Shown here: one piece after another, positions 11,130 through 19,953 of the stretch
Layout: every line of letters begins with the position of its first letter
How positions within the stretch are numbered: position 1 is the stretch's first letter
Assembly (NCBI RefSeq): GCF_026626705.1
Contig: NZ_JAPNKC010000001.1
Location: 11,905,001 to 11,969,000 of the forward strand
Direction of reading: 5' to 3'
Length of the DNA: 64,000 nt
Source: Pyxidicoccus sp. MSG2
GTDB lineage: Bacteria > Myxococcota > Myxococcia > Myxococcales > Myxococcaceae
Notes under the pieces: model-generated
What the model was told of the DNA's origin: nothing
Seen by the model: the letters and a program-made list of their open reading frames with translations, nothing else
The model's database searches: none
Translations under genes and position numbers: made by a program

Positions 11130-12460
11130 TTGGAATCCTCCATGCGCAAGAGGGCCTGGACGGGGATTCGCACCCAGTCCGGCCGGTTCTGCAGCTCATA
11201 CCGTACTTCATAGAGGAGCTTTTCCAGCTCGAACGCCCGCAGCATCACGTCGAACGTGGCGTCGTCCGTCGGCAGGTACTTCGCCCCGCGCGTGGCCTTG
11301 CGGTAGCCCTCCAGGAAGGCCGCGCGGCTGGGACCCACACGGCCGCGCGGCTCGCCGCCCTCCAGCGCCACCGTGGCCTCCGCGTAGTCGAACGAGCGAA
11401 TCATCCCCGCCACGTCGCGCAGCGCGCTGTACTTCTCCCGGCGTGCCGTGAAGCTCCGCGCGGGCTCGCCCTCGAAGTCGAAGATGAGCCACTGGTCCCT
11501 GGCCCGCAGCACCTGGCCCAGGTGCAGGTCCCCATGGATGCGAATCTTCTGCCCCGAGGGCGCCACGTGCGCCAGCCGCTTCGCGTACTCGATGAGCGAA
11601 TCGCGCCGGCCCTCCAGGTCCGGGTTCAGCCGGGCCGCATCCGCCAGTGTCACGCCCAGCTCGCCCACGATGGAGGCGCTCCAGCGCTGCAGGTCCTCCT
11701 GGAGGAGCGGCTCGGGGGCGAAGGCCGGCTCGTCCGCGGAGGCCGAGGCGAAGGCATTGTGCAGCTCGCCCAGGCGCACACCCAGCTCGCGCATCTCCCC
11801 GAGGAAGCGCTCGCCCAGCGCCCGCTCCTGGCGCAGCCGGTCCAGCGTGTACTTCCACCCGTCTGTCGCGTCCGGCACGAAGCGGTGGGCCACCGCCACG
11901 GTGGCGCCCGCCGCGCCCTCCAGGTGCAGCGCCCCCAGCAGCGTGGGCGTGGCCCGGAAGGACGTCTTCGTGGCGAGGAAGCGGCCCACCTCGTGCTCCG
12001 GGCTCACTCCCGCCTCGAGCTTGCGGATGATCTTGAGGATGACCTGCTCGCCCAGCACGACGGAGGTGTTGCTCTGCTCCACCATCAGCCGACGCACCGT
12101 CAGCGGAGAGGGAAGGGCCATCAGCGTCTCGGGCCCGCCTATCCATTCCCCCACCAGTCGGCCGGAGGCGGAGCTGATACCGCCGCCCTCGCGCATGACC
12201 TTGAAGAGGGCGCGCAGGCACTCGTCGTCCTCGAGCGCGTCGCGCACGCCCTCCGCGGTGGGTTTCACCGGCAGCAGGTAGCGCTCCGGGCTGCCCAGCT
12301 CGTACACCACCTCCACCACGGCGAGGGTGAAGGAGCAGGGCCCGAGCTCCATGGCCGCGTGGTCCACCACGCTCACATGCTTGATGGGCCACGCCTTGCC
12401 GCTGAACCAGCGCTGGTGCTTGAGGTACTCCGGCAGCTTCGTCAGGTCGAGGGTCGTCAC
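11126..12460 (-). CDS. mak: Maltokinase (maltose to maltose 1-phosphate)
   Basis: A protein of 444 residues. It uses ATP to make maltose 1-phosphate, the substrate of GlgE. The fold is aminoglycoside-phosphotransferase-like: the N-terminal cap begins LPEYLKHQRWFSGKAWP, and the catalytic loop IHGDLHLGQVL is followed by the metal-binding LIFDFEGEP. I chose GTG 12460: it overlaps the treS stop in a GTGA junction, has GGAGGAG upstream, and begins at the family's usual N-terminus. The frame stays open another 900 nt upstream, but only as a shadow of treS. In many bacteria Mak is fused to TreS; here the two are separate adjacent genes. Confidence 0.93.
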   Translation of the reverse strand: MTTLDLTKLPEYLKHQRWFSGKAWPIKHVSVVDHAAMELGPCSFTLAVVEVVYELGSPERYLLPVKPTAEGVRDALEDDECLRALFKVMREGGGISSASGRLVGEWIGGPETLMALPSPLTVRRLMVEQSNTSVVLGEQVILKIIRKLEAGVSPEHEVGRFLATKTSFRATPTLLGALHLEGAAGATVAVAHRFVPDATDGWKYTLDRLRQERALGERFLGEMRELGVRLGELHNAFASASADEPAFAPEPLLQEDLQRWSASIVGELGVTLADAARLNPDLEGRRDSLIEYAKRLAHVAPSGQKIRIHGDLHLGQVLRARDQWLIFDFEGEPARSFTARREKYSALRDVAGMIRSFDYAEATVALEGGEPRGRVGPSRAAFLEGYRKATRGAKYLPTDDATFDVMLRAFELEKLLYEVRYELQNRPDWVRIPVQALLRMEDSK

Positions 12461-14112
12461 GGCAGGCTCCTCCCCGCGGACGGCTTGTCCAGCCGGAACC
12501 ACAGGAACATGAAGGGACCGAGGGAGAGCTGGTAGGGCAGGGTGCTGATGCGGGGGAAGGGCGTCTCGCCGATGAGCTCCACCGGCACCTGCCCTTCGTA
12601 CTCGCGCAGGTCCAGCACGGCCGGCTGCGCGAAGCGGGACAGGTTGCACACCACCATCACCGTCGTGCCCTCGTACTCGCGCACGAAGGACAGCACCTTG
12701 CGGTTCTCCGTCGGCAGGAAGCGCAGGGTGCCCAGCGCGAAGACGGGGTAGCGCTGGCGGATGCGAATCATCCGCTTCACCCAGTGCAGGAGGCTGGACT
12801 TCACGCGCTCCTGCGCCTCCACGTTGATGGACTGGTAGCCGTAGACCGCGTCGGCGATGACGGGGGCGTACAGGCGCGCGTAGTCCGCGCGGCTGAAGCC
12901 CGCGTTGCGGTCGCTCGTCCACTGCATGGGCGTGCGCACGCCGTTGCGGTCGCCGAGGTAGATGTTGTCGCCCATGCCTATCTCGTCCCCGTAGTACATG
13001 ACGGGTGTGCCGGGCAGGGTGAAGAGCAGGCTGTGCATCAGCTCGATGCGCCGACGGCCGTTGTCCATCAGCGGGGCGAGACGGCGGCGGATGCCCAGGT
13101 TGATGCGCATCCGCGGGTCCGTGGCGTACTCCCGGTACATGTAGTCCCGGTCCTCGTCCGTCACCATCTCCAGCGTCAACTCGTCGTGGTTGCGCAGGAA
13201 GATGGCCCACTGGCAGTTGTTCGGGATGTCCGGCGTCTGCTGCATGATTTCCACGATGGGCGTCCGGTCCTCCTTGCGGATGCCCATGAAGAGGCGGGGC
13301 ATCACCGGGAAGTGGAAGCCCATGTGGAACTCGTCGCCGTCGCCGAAGTAGACGCGCACGTCGGCGGGCCACTGGTTGGCCTCCGCGAGCAGCATCTTTC
13401 CCTGGTACTCGGAATCAATCGTCTTGCGCAGCTTCTTGAGGAAGGCGTGCGTCTCCGGGAGGTTCTCGCAGTTGGTGCCCTCGCGCTCAAAGAGGTAGGG
13501 CACGGCGTCGCAGCGGAACCCGTCCACGCCCATGTTCAGCCAGAAGCGCATGACGTCCAGCATGGCTTCCTGCACTTCGGGGTTGTCGTAGTTGAGGTCC
13601 GGCTGGTGGCTGAAGAAGCGGTGCCAGAAGTACTGCTTGGCCACCGGATCCCACGTCCAGTTGGAGCGCTCGGTGTCGACGAAGATGATGCGGGTGCCCT
13701 TGTAGATTTCGTCCGAGTCGCTCCAGACGTACCAGTCGCGCTTGGGGCTCTTCGGGTCGCTGCGCGCCTCCTGGAACCAGGGGTGCTGGTCGCTGGTGTG
13801 GTTGACGACCAGCTCGGTGATGAGACGGATGCCGCGCTTGTGGGCCTCGTCCACCAGCCGCTGGAAGTCCGCGAGCGTGCCGTAGTCCGGGTGGATGCCG
13901 TAGTAGTCCGCGATGTCGTAGCCGTCATCGCGGAGCGGCGAGGGGTAGTGCGGCAGCAGCCACAGGCAGTCCACGCCCAGATCTTGAAGGTACGGCAGCT
14001 TTTCAATCAGGCCCGGGATGTCCCCGTGGCCGTCGCCGTTGGAGTCGTGGAATGCGCGGAGGTGCAGCTCGTAGATGAGGGCCTTCTTGTACCAGAGGGG
14101 ATCCAGTTCCAT
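12457..14112 (-). CDS. treS: Trehalose synthase (trehalose/maltose interconversion)
   Basis: A protein of 551 residues of the GH13 family. It isomerises trehalose to maltose. The N-terminus ELDPLWYKKALIYELHLRAF, the nucleophile Asp202 (DGFRCDAV), acid/base Glu244 (LLAEANQWP) and the NHDE motif (FLRNHDELT) are all TreS-like. ATG 14112 has GAGAGG upstream and follows glgE by 14 nt, so I rejected the 23-residue longer form. No maltokinase domain is fused at the C-terminus, which explains the separate downstream mak gene. Confidence 0.94.
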   Translation of the reverse strand: MELDPLWYKKALIYELHLRAFHDSNGDGHGDIPGLIEKLPYLQDLGVDCLWLLPHYPSPLRDDGYDIADYYGIHPDYGTLADFQRLVDEAHKRGIRLITELVVNHTSDQHPWFQEARSDPKSPKRDWYVWSDSDEIYKGTRIIFVDTERSNWTWDPVAKQYFWHRFFSHQPDLNYDNPEVQEAMLDVMRFWLNMGVDGFRCDAVPYLFEREGTNCENLPETHAFLKKLRKTIDSEYQGKMLLAEANQWPADVRVYFGDGDEFHMGFHFPVMPRLFMGIRKEDRTPIVEIMQQTPDIPNNCQWAIFLRNHDELTLEMVTDEDRDYMYREYATDPRMRINLGIRRRLAPLMDNGRRRIELMHSLLFTLPGTPVMYYGDEIGMGDNIYLGDRNGVRTPMQWTSDRNAGFSRADYARLYAPVIADAVYGYQSINVEAQERVKSSLLHWVKRMIRIRQRYPVFALGTLRFLPTENRKVLSFVREYEGTTVMVVCNLSRFAQPAVLDLREYEGQVPVELIGETPFPRISTLPYQLSLGPFMFLWFRLDKPSAGRSLP

Positions 14113-14126
14113 ACGCCTCTCGGGTG

Positions 14127-16121
14127 TCACTCGTAGTAGTCGAACGCGTGCTCGGTGCGGCGGAAGCGGTACACGGCCCACACGGCCGCGGGTTGCTCGG
14201 GCGTGAGGCGTACCTGCACGTCAGGGCCCTGCCAGAGGGAGCGCTGGTCCGACATCAGCTCGTGCACCTGGTACGTCTCCTCCGGCTTCGCGCCCAGCCA
14301 CTCCATGGGCACGTGCAGCAGCGCCTCCTGCGGCGTGTACGGGTCCAGGCTCACCGCCATGAGCACCGTGCTCAGCCCGTCCGGAGAGCGCTTGCCGTAG
14401 AAGAGGATGCGCTCGTTGTCCGACTCGAAGAACTCGAGCGTGTCGTAGTGGCGCAGCGCGAGCTGGGTGCTGCGCGCGGTGTTGAGGCGCGCAATCCAGT
14501 CCTTGATGTTGCCGGGCCGGTCCAGATCCCACGCGACGAGCTGGTACTTCTCCGAGTCGAGGTACTCCTCCTTGCCCGGCAGAGGCCGGCCCTCGCCCAG
14601 TTCGAAGCCGCAGTACATGCCCCACACGGAGGAGAGGGTGGCCGCCAGCGCCGCGCGGAGGCGGAAGGCGCCGGGCCCGGCGTTCTGCAGAATCTCCGGG
14701 AGGATGTCCGGCGTGTTGGGCCAGAAGTTGCCGCGGAAGTAGTCCGACACCGGCGGGTGCGTGAGCTCCTCCAGATACTCCTGGATCTCCTCCTTGAAGT
14801 TGCGCCAGGTGAAGTAGGTGTACGACTGGCCAAAGCCCACCTTGGCCAGGGCCTTCATCACCTTCGGACGGGTGAAGGCCTCGGCGAGGAAGATGACGTC
14901 CGGGTAGACGTCCTGGACGCGGCGGATGAGCCACTCCCAGAACTGGGTGGGCTTGGTGTGCGGGTTGTCCACGCGGAACGTCCGCACGCCCTGCTTCACC
15001 CAGTGGACGACGACGGATTCCAGCTCGGCCCAGAGCGCTTCACGGGCCGGCCCCATCCAGTCGAAGTTGACGATGTCCTCGTAGCGCTTGGGCGGGTTCT
15101 CCGCCGTCTTGATGGTGCCGTCCGGGCGTTTCTGGAACCACTCCGGATGCTCCTTCACGTACGGGTGGTCCGGCGAGCACTGGAAGGCGATGTCCAGCGC
15201 CACCTCGATGCCGTGCGCCTGGGCCGCGTCCACGAAGTGGCGGAAGTCCTCCAGCGTGCCGAGCTTCGGATGCACCGCCTTGTGGCCACCCTCCGTGGCG
15301 CCGATGGCCCAGGGGCTGCCCACGTCGTCCGGGCCCGCCTTGAGGCTGTTGTTCTTCCCCTTGCGCGCGGTGCGGCCAATGGGGTGGATGGGCGGCAGGT
15401 AGATGACGTCGAAGCCGAGGCGCTGGATGTACGGCAGCCACTCCTCGGCGTCCTTGAAGGTGCCGTGCGTCTTCCCGTCGCGCTTCGCGGAGCGGGGAAA
15501 GAACTCGTACCAGGCGCCGAAGCGCGCCTTCTCCCGGTCCGCGAACACCTCCAGCACCTTGTCGTAGCGCTTCGCCAGCGTGCGGTCCGGGTACGTGGAG
15601 GCGATGGTGGCCAGCTCGGGCGCGAGCGCCACGGCGATGAGCTCCGGCTCGGCGGGGCCGCGCAGGCGGGCGGCGGCCTCGGCCAGCACCCGCGCGTCGC
15701 CCTCGCTGGCGGGCCGGGCCCGGGCGGCGGCGGACTCCAGCAGCGCGGCGCCCTCCAGGAGCTCGCTCTTCACGTCCCGGCCGGCGTCCACCTTGCGCTT
15801 CAGCTCGGACGCCCAGGTGCGGAAGAGATCCGGCCAGGCTTCAATCGTGTATTGATAGCGGCCGTTGTGGGCGAGGGGGAAGTCGGCCTCCCAGAGGTCA
15901 TTGCCCAGAAAGCGCATGGGCACCTCCTGCCAGTCCGTCACTTGTGACCTGGGCGTGACCTGTTTCCAGCGGACGACTGCGACGAGGACGTCGTGGCCCT
16001 CCTTGAAGACGTCGGCCTTGACGGTGAGGCGCTCTCCGGCGACGCGTTTGACGGCATGCCGGCCCGCGTCCAGCTCGGGTCGGACTCCCTCGATGAACAC
16101 GCTTCCGATTCGTTCGGTCAT
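14127..16121 (-). CDS. glgE: Alpha-1,4-glucan:maltose-1-phosphate maltosyltransferase
   Basis: A protein of 664 residues, the usual GlgE length. It extends alpha-1,4-glucan by transferring maltosyl units from maltose 1-phosphate. An N-terminal beta domain (about 1-95) and helical bundle (about 100-190) precede the GH13 barrel, with nucleophile Asp385 (FRVDNPHTKP) and acid/base Glu414 (FLAEAFTRP). It is the first gene of the operon. A TATAAG hexamer on the minus strand (16141-16136), about 15 nt before the ATG, may be a -10 element, but no good -35 was found. The divergent neighbour is an ECF sigma factor. Confidence 0.95.
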   Translation of the reverse strand: MTERIGSVFIEGVRPELDAGRHAVKRVAGERLTVKADVFKEGHDVLVAVVRWKQVTPRSQVTDWQEVPMRFLGNDLWEADFPLAHNGRYQYTIEAWPDLFRTWASELKRKVDAGRDVKSELLEGAALLESAAARARPASEGDARVLAEAAARLRGPAEPELIAVALAPELATIASTYPDRTLAKRYDKVLEVFADREKARFGAWYEFFPRSAKRDGKTHGTFKDAEEWLPYIQRLGFDVIYLPPIHPIGRTARKGKNNSLKAGPDDVGSPWAIGATEGGHKAVHPKLGTLEDFRHFVDAAQAHGIEVALDIAFQCSPDHPYVKEHPEWFQKRPDGTIKTAENPPKRYEDIVNFDWMGPAREALWAELESVVVHWVKQGVRTFRVDNPHTKPTQFWEWLIRRVQDVYPDVIFLAEAFTRPKVMKALAKVGFGQSYTYFTWRNFKEEIQEYLEELTHPPVSDYFRGNFWPNTPDILPEILQNAGPGAFRLRAALAATLSSVWGMYCGFELGEGRPLPGKEEYLDSEKYQLVAWDLDRPGNIKDWIARLNTARSTQLALRHYDTLEFFESDNERILFYGKRSPDGLSTVLMAVSLDPYTPQEALLHVPMEWLGAKPEETYQVHELMSDQRSLWQGPDVQVRLTPEQPAAVWAVYRFRRTEHAFDYYE

Positions 16122-16310
16122 AAAGGCTGTCGGCCCTTATAGGGCTGGGGTTCGGTCTGTCCGGGCGGCGTTTTCACGGGCAGCGTTGATGCAGGACGGC
16201 TTCCGCGCCGGCCGCGTTGGCTCGTCAACGTTAGGAACGGGATTGCCAGCCGCCCACCGTGTTACTTGAAGCTGGGATCCGCACCGCTGGTTGCGGTATC
16301 CGGGAACTAC

Positions 16311-16910
16311 ATGGCGCCTTCCCCTCCCACTGTCCCCCGAGCAAGCGACCCGGCGGCTGACAGGGCCCTCCTCCAGCAGGTGGCCCTGGGCAGCGGCGCG
16401 GCGATGCGGGAGGTGTACGCGCGCTGTAGCGCGAGGGCCTTCGCCGTCACGCTGCGGCTGCTGCCCTCCCGCGCCGACGCGGAGGAGGTGCTGCAGGAGA
16501 CCTTCCTCGACGTGTGGAAGCGCGCGCGCGACTTCGACCCCGAGCGCGGCGGACTGGAGACGTGGGTGACGACCATCGCCCGGACGCGCGCCATCGACCG
16601 GCTGCGCTCCATGGGCACGGCGTCACGGGTGGCGGAGGGTGCCAGTCACCAGCCGCCTCCGGTGAGCGCTTCTCCGCCCGCGCCGGACGAGGCGAGCGCC
16701 CTGGGACAGAACCGCAAGCGGGTGCTGGCGGCGCTGAAGCAGCTCCCGGCCGAGCAGCGCGAGGTGGTGGAGCTTGCCTATTTCGAGGGGCTCTCCCAGC
16801 GCGAGATCGCCGAGCGCACCGGAGACCCGCTCGGCACCGTGAAGACGCGGGCGCGGCTGGCGCTGGAGAAGCTGGGCGACCTGCTCCGAGAGCTGGCGCC
16901 AGACGTGTAG
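16311..16910 (+). CDS. ECF-type RNA polymerase sigma factor
   Basis: A protein of 199 residues from ATG 16311; a TTG at 16266 would add 15 doubtful residues. Region 2 (about 35-105, with DAEEVLQETFLDVWKRA) binds core polymerase and the -10 element. Region 4 (about 140-190, LPAEQREVVELAYFEGLSQREIAE) reads the -35 element. A Pro-rich linker joins them. No anti-sigma gene lies beside it: glgE is divergent on one side and the AcpS operon starts 213 nt downstream. Its targets are unknown; the two flanking operons are natural candidates. Confidence 0.9.
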   Translation: MAPSPPTVPRASDPAADRALLQQVALGSGAAMREVYARCSARAFAVTLRLLPSRADAEEVLQETFLDVWKRARDFDPERGGLETWVTTIARTRAIDRLRSMGTASRVAEGASHQPPPVSASPPAPDEASALGQNRKRVLAALKQLPAEQREVVELAYFEGLSQREIAERTGDPLGTVKTRARLALEKLGDLLRELAPDV

Positions 16911-17123
16911 GCTCCCGTCGCTCACCACGCCTGCATGCCCGGACCTCCGGCAGCCAGCGGGTCCATGACTACCCCTCGGTTTCTCAGCGGATAGAGTTGC
17001 AGCGCCCGGGGGCAACGTCACTCGGGTTGCAACTGTCATTTCCTTGACTGTCACTGGAAGTCTTCACGGTCCTATGGAAATACTGCGCCGCCGCCTTTCA
17101 GCGACGGCGGGAGTCGTCGGGGC

Positions 17124-17534
17124 ATGCCAGCGAGCTCAATCGTGGTGGGGACGGACCTGGTTCAGGTCTCCGCGGTGGCGGCCTCGGTCCAGCGCTTCGG
17201 GCAACGTTACCTGGAGCGGCTGTTCACCCCGGACGAGTTGGCCTACTGCCTGCGTGACGCGCACGCCGCGCCGGAGCGCCTCGCGGCGCGCTTCGCGGCG
17301 AAGGAAGCCACCCTCAAGGTGCTGCGCGTCCACGAGGTCCCCGTGCCGTGGCGCACCATCGAGGTGGTGCGCGCGCCGGAGGGCTTCTGTGAATTGGCCT
17401 TGCACGCCGAGGCACGCAGCGTCGCGGACGCCCGGGGCCTCTTTGGTTTCTCCGTCAGTCTGACCCACGAGGCGGAGTACGCCTCCGCGGTCGTCATTGC
17501 CCAGCAATCACACTCAAAGCACGCCCATGATTGA
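17124..17534 (+). CDS. acpS: Holo-[acyl carrier protein] synthase (4'-phosphopantetheinyl transferase)
   Basis: A protein of 136 residues, AcpS size. It moves 4'-phosphopantetheine from CoA to the serine of a carrier protein. The Mg-binding residues are visible as Asp11 (GTDLVQV) and Glu61 (FAAKEATLK). It is the first gene of a seven-gene operon and its end overlaps the carrier-protein start by 8 nt, so it probably primes that protein specifically. It may be a dedicated copy, with the housekeeping AcpS elsewhere, but that cannot be seen here. Confidence 0.92.
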   Translation: MPASSIVVGTDLVQVSAVAASVQRFGQRYLERLFTPDELAYCLRDAHAAPERLAARFAAKEATLKVLRVHEVPVPWRTIEVVRAPEGFCELALHAEARSVADARGLFGFSVSLTHEAEYASAVVIAQQSHSKHAHD

Positions 17535-17769
17535 AAACATCCGCAACATCCTCAAAGAGCACGCGCGCCTGTCGTCGGACATCTCCACCCTGTCGGACAC
17601 GGCGGACCTGTACCAGGCCGGCATGACGTCCCACGCGAGCGTGAATGTCATGCTCGCGCTGGAGGCGAGCTTCGACGTGGAGTTCCCCGACCGCATGCTG
17701 AAGCGCACCGTCTTCCAGAGCGTCTCGGCCATCCGCGAGGCCGTCGAAGAACTCACGGCGGGAAAGTGA
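17527..17769 (+). CDS. Stand-alone acyl/aminoacyl carrier protein
   Basis: A protein of 80 residues of the four-helix carrier protein fold. ATG 17527 overlaps the acpS end. Helix II carries the phosphopantetheine site as M-T-S35-H-A-S instead of the usual D-S-L, aligned by the following LALEASFDVEFPD block, which is very ACP-like. The gene lies 4 nt before the flavoprotein gene and in one operon with an amino acid:[carrier protein] ligase, so it is likely loaded with an amino acid rather than a fatty acyl chain. That loading is inference from family and context. Confidence 0.9.
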   Translation: MIENIRNILKEHARLSSDISTLSDTADLYQAGMTSHASVNVMLALEASFDVEFPDRMLKRTVFQSVSAIREAVEELTAGK

Positions 17770-17773
17770 AGCC

Positions 17774-18964
17774 ATGACCACCGCCGCGCCTCAGGGCGAG
17801 GGCTCCACGCCGGCCGCGAGCCCGCTGGAGACCGTCACACGCATTGCCTCGCAGGTGGCCCGCGTCCATGCGGACGCAGTGGACCGCGAGAGCCGCTTCC
17901 CCGTGGAGGCGATTGACGCGCTGAAGCGCGCGCGGATGCTCGGACTGCTCGTCCCCGCCACGCTCGGGGGGCCGGAGCTCGGGCTCGACCAGGTGGCCGC
18001 CATGTGCGAGGCCCTGGCCCAGCACTGTGCCTCCACCGCCATGGTCTTCGCCATGCACCACATCCAGGTGGCGTGCCTGGTGCGGCATGGCCTGACGTCT
18101 CCGCTGCTGCGCACCTACCTCACGGAGTTGAACGAGCGGCAGTTGCTCATCGCCTCCGTCACGTCCGAGGTGGGCGTGGGCGGGGAGATGCGCGCCAGCG
18201 TGACTTCCGTGGAGCAGCGTGACGGGCGCTTCAGCCTGGACAAGGACGCCACCACCATCTCCTACGGCGAGCACGCGGACGACCTGCTGGCCACCGCGCG
18301 CCGCTCGCCGGACGCGCCCCGCAACGACCAGTCCATGGTGCTGCTGCGCAAGGCGGACTTCACCCTGGAGCGCACCAGCAACTGGGACACGCTGGGCATG
18401 CGCGGCACGTGCAGCCCGGGCTTCAAGGTCCGCTCCACCGGCCCCGCCGAGCAGGTACTCCCCGTGCCCTTCGCGGACATCGCGAGCCAGACGATGGTTC
18501 CGGTGTCCCACGTCCTCTGGGGCGGCGTGTGGCTGGGCATTGCCGCCGGAGCGGTGAGCCGGGCGCGCGCCTTCGTGCGCCAGCAGGCCCGCGCCAAGCC
18601 GGGCACCGTGCCGCCCACCGCGTCGCGCCTCGCGGAGGTGCACAGCCTCCTGCAGACGATGCGCGCCAGCGTGCACGAGGTGTCCGCCGACGCCGGCCGC
18701 CGCATGGCCGCGGGAGACCCGGAGGCGCTGTCCTCCATCGGCTTCTCGCTGAAGATGAACAACCTGAAGGTGTCCGCCTCCACGCTCGTCGTGGACATCG
18801 TCCACCGCGCGCTGCTCATCTGCGGCATCCAGGGCTACAAGAACGACTCGCCATTCTCCCTTGGCCGGCACCTGCGCGACGCGCACTCCGCGGCGTTGAT
18901 GATTGGCAACGACCGCATCCTCGCCACCAACGCGTCGCTGCTGCTGGTCCTCAAGGACGACTGA
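17774..18964 (+). CDS. Acyl-CoA dehydrogenase-like flavoprotein
   Basis: A protein of 396 residues with the three-part acyl-CoA dehydrogenase fold: helical N-domain (about 15-125), beta middle domain (about 130-235, with LLIASVTSEVGVGG in the flavin region) and helical C-domain ending in GIQGYKNDSPFSLGRHLRDAHSA. The catalytic Glu usual in MCAD-type enzymes (YEGT) aligns with MIGN here, and the alternative helix-G Glu position of isovaleryl-CoA dehydrogenase reads Ser. It may be a dehydrogenase with another base, or a flavin monooxygenase of this fold. In the operon it probably acts on the carrier-bound aminoacyl group, as acyl-CoA-dehydrogenase-like enzymes do on prolyl-carrier proteins in pyrrole biosynthesis; this is analogy. 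Confidence 0.88.
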   Translation: MTTAAPQGEGSTPAASPLETVTRIASQVARVHADAVDRESRFPVEAIDALKRARMLGLLVPATLGGPELGLDQVAAMCEALAQHCASTAMVFAMHHIQVACLVRHGLTSPLLRTYLTELNERQLLIASVTSEVGVGGEMRASVTSVEQRDGRFSLDKDATTISYGEHADDLLATARRSPDAPRNDQSMVLLRKADFTLERTSNWDTLGMRGTCSPGFKVRSTGPAEQVLPVPFADIASQTMVPVSHVLWGGVWLGIAAGAVSRARAFVRQQARAKPGTVPPTASRLAEVHSLLQTMRASVHEVSADAGRRMAAGDPEALSSIGFSLKMNNLKVSASTLVVDIVHRALLICGIQGYKNDSPFSLGRHLRDAHSAALMIGNDRILATNASLLLVLKDD

Positions 18965-19044
18965 CGGCCGCGTCTGATTGATTGCGCGCCCCGTCCGGCT
19001 TCGGGGCGCATGGCATCCCTTCGCTTTCCTCCGGAGACTCTTCC

Positions 19045-19953
19045 GTGACAGACATTTCAGCCCAGGACTTCCACGACGCGCTCGTCGCACACAAGCTCAT
19101 CATCCCCGTCGGCGTGCCCGGCGCGTTCGGCCGCGGCCCCGTGTTCGAGGACGTGCTGCGCCGCTTCGGCGACCTCGTCAGCGAGGCCGCCAAGGGCGAC
19201 GTCGCGGAGCACATGCTCTTTCCGCCCATCATCGACCGGCGCGTGTTCGAGAAGAGTGACTACCTCGAGTCCTTCCCCCAGCTCGCGGGCACCATCTTCA
19301 GCTTCAGCGGCAACGACGCGCAGCACCGGGAGATGATGAACTGCGTCCACGAGCACAAGCCGTGGGCGCAGTACCAGTCGATGACGGACGTGGTGCTCGC
19401 ACCGGCGGCCTGCTACCCCATCTACCCGCAGCTCACCGGCACGCTGCCGGAGGACGGGCGGCTGGTGGACGTGCAGAACTGGGTGTTCCGCCATGAGCCC
19501 TCGCCCGAGCCCACGCGCATGCAGTCCTTCCGCATCCGGGAGATGGTGCGCGCCGGCCGGCCGGAGCAGGTGGCGGACTGGCGGGACATGTGGCTGGAGC
19601 GCGGGCTGACGCTGCTGCGTCGCCTGGGCCTGCCCGCCGAGCCGGAGACGGCGTCGGACCCGTTCTTCGGCCGCGGCGGCCGCATGCTCGCTGCGAACCA
19701 GCGGATGCAGAAGCTGAAGTTCGAGGTGGTGGTGCCGGTGCTGTCCGCCGCGAAGCCCACCGCCGTCTGCTCGTTCAACTACCACCAGGACCACTTCGGC
19801 CTGTTGTTCGACATCAAGACGGCGGACGGGCAGGTCGCCCACACCGCGTGCCTGGGCTTCGGCCTGGAGCGCGTCACCATGGCCCTGTTCCGCGTCCACG
19901 GCTACGTGACCGCCGAGTGGCCGGCCGAAGTCCGCAAGGTGCTCTGGCCATGA
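19045..19953 (+). CDS. Amino acid:[carrier protein] ligase (class II aaRS-like, SerRS homologue)
   Basis: A protein of 302 residues. This family resembles the catalytic core of atypical zinc-dependent seryl-tRNA synthetases but lacks the tRNA-binding arm, and it loads amino acids (Gly or Ala in studied members) onto carrier proteins instead of tRNA. Cys123 (AACYPIYP), Glu166 (motif 2, FRIRE) and Cys269 (TACLGFGLERV, motif 3) fit the expected Cys-Glu-Cys zinc site. The start is GTG 19045 with GGAG upstream; the open frame to 18982 looks non-coding. The stop overlaps the DUF1839 start (ATGA). The carrier protein two genes upstream is the obvious partner. Confidence 0.92.
   Translation: MTDISAQDFHDALVAHKLIIPVGVPGAFGRGPVFEDVLRRFGDLVSEAAKGDVAEHMLFPPIIDRRVFEKSDYLESFPQLAGTIFSFSGNDAQHREMMNCVHEHKPWAQYQSMTDVVLAPAACYPIYPQLTGTLPEDGRLVDVQNWVFRHEPSPEPTRMQSFRIREMVRAGRPEQVADWRDMWLERGLTLLRRLGLPAEPETASDPFFGRGGRMLAANQRMQKLKFEVVVPVLSAAKPTAVCSFNYHQDHFGLLFDIKTADGQVAHTACLGFGLERVTMALFRVHGYVTAEWPAEVRKVLWP

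Noticed and set aside
12461..13372. N-terminal extension of the maltokinase frame into treS
   Set aside because: The extension is an off-frame reading of treS and would give a protein far longer than maltokinases; GTG 12460 has a ribosome site and a GTGA overlap.
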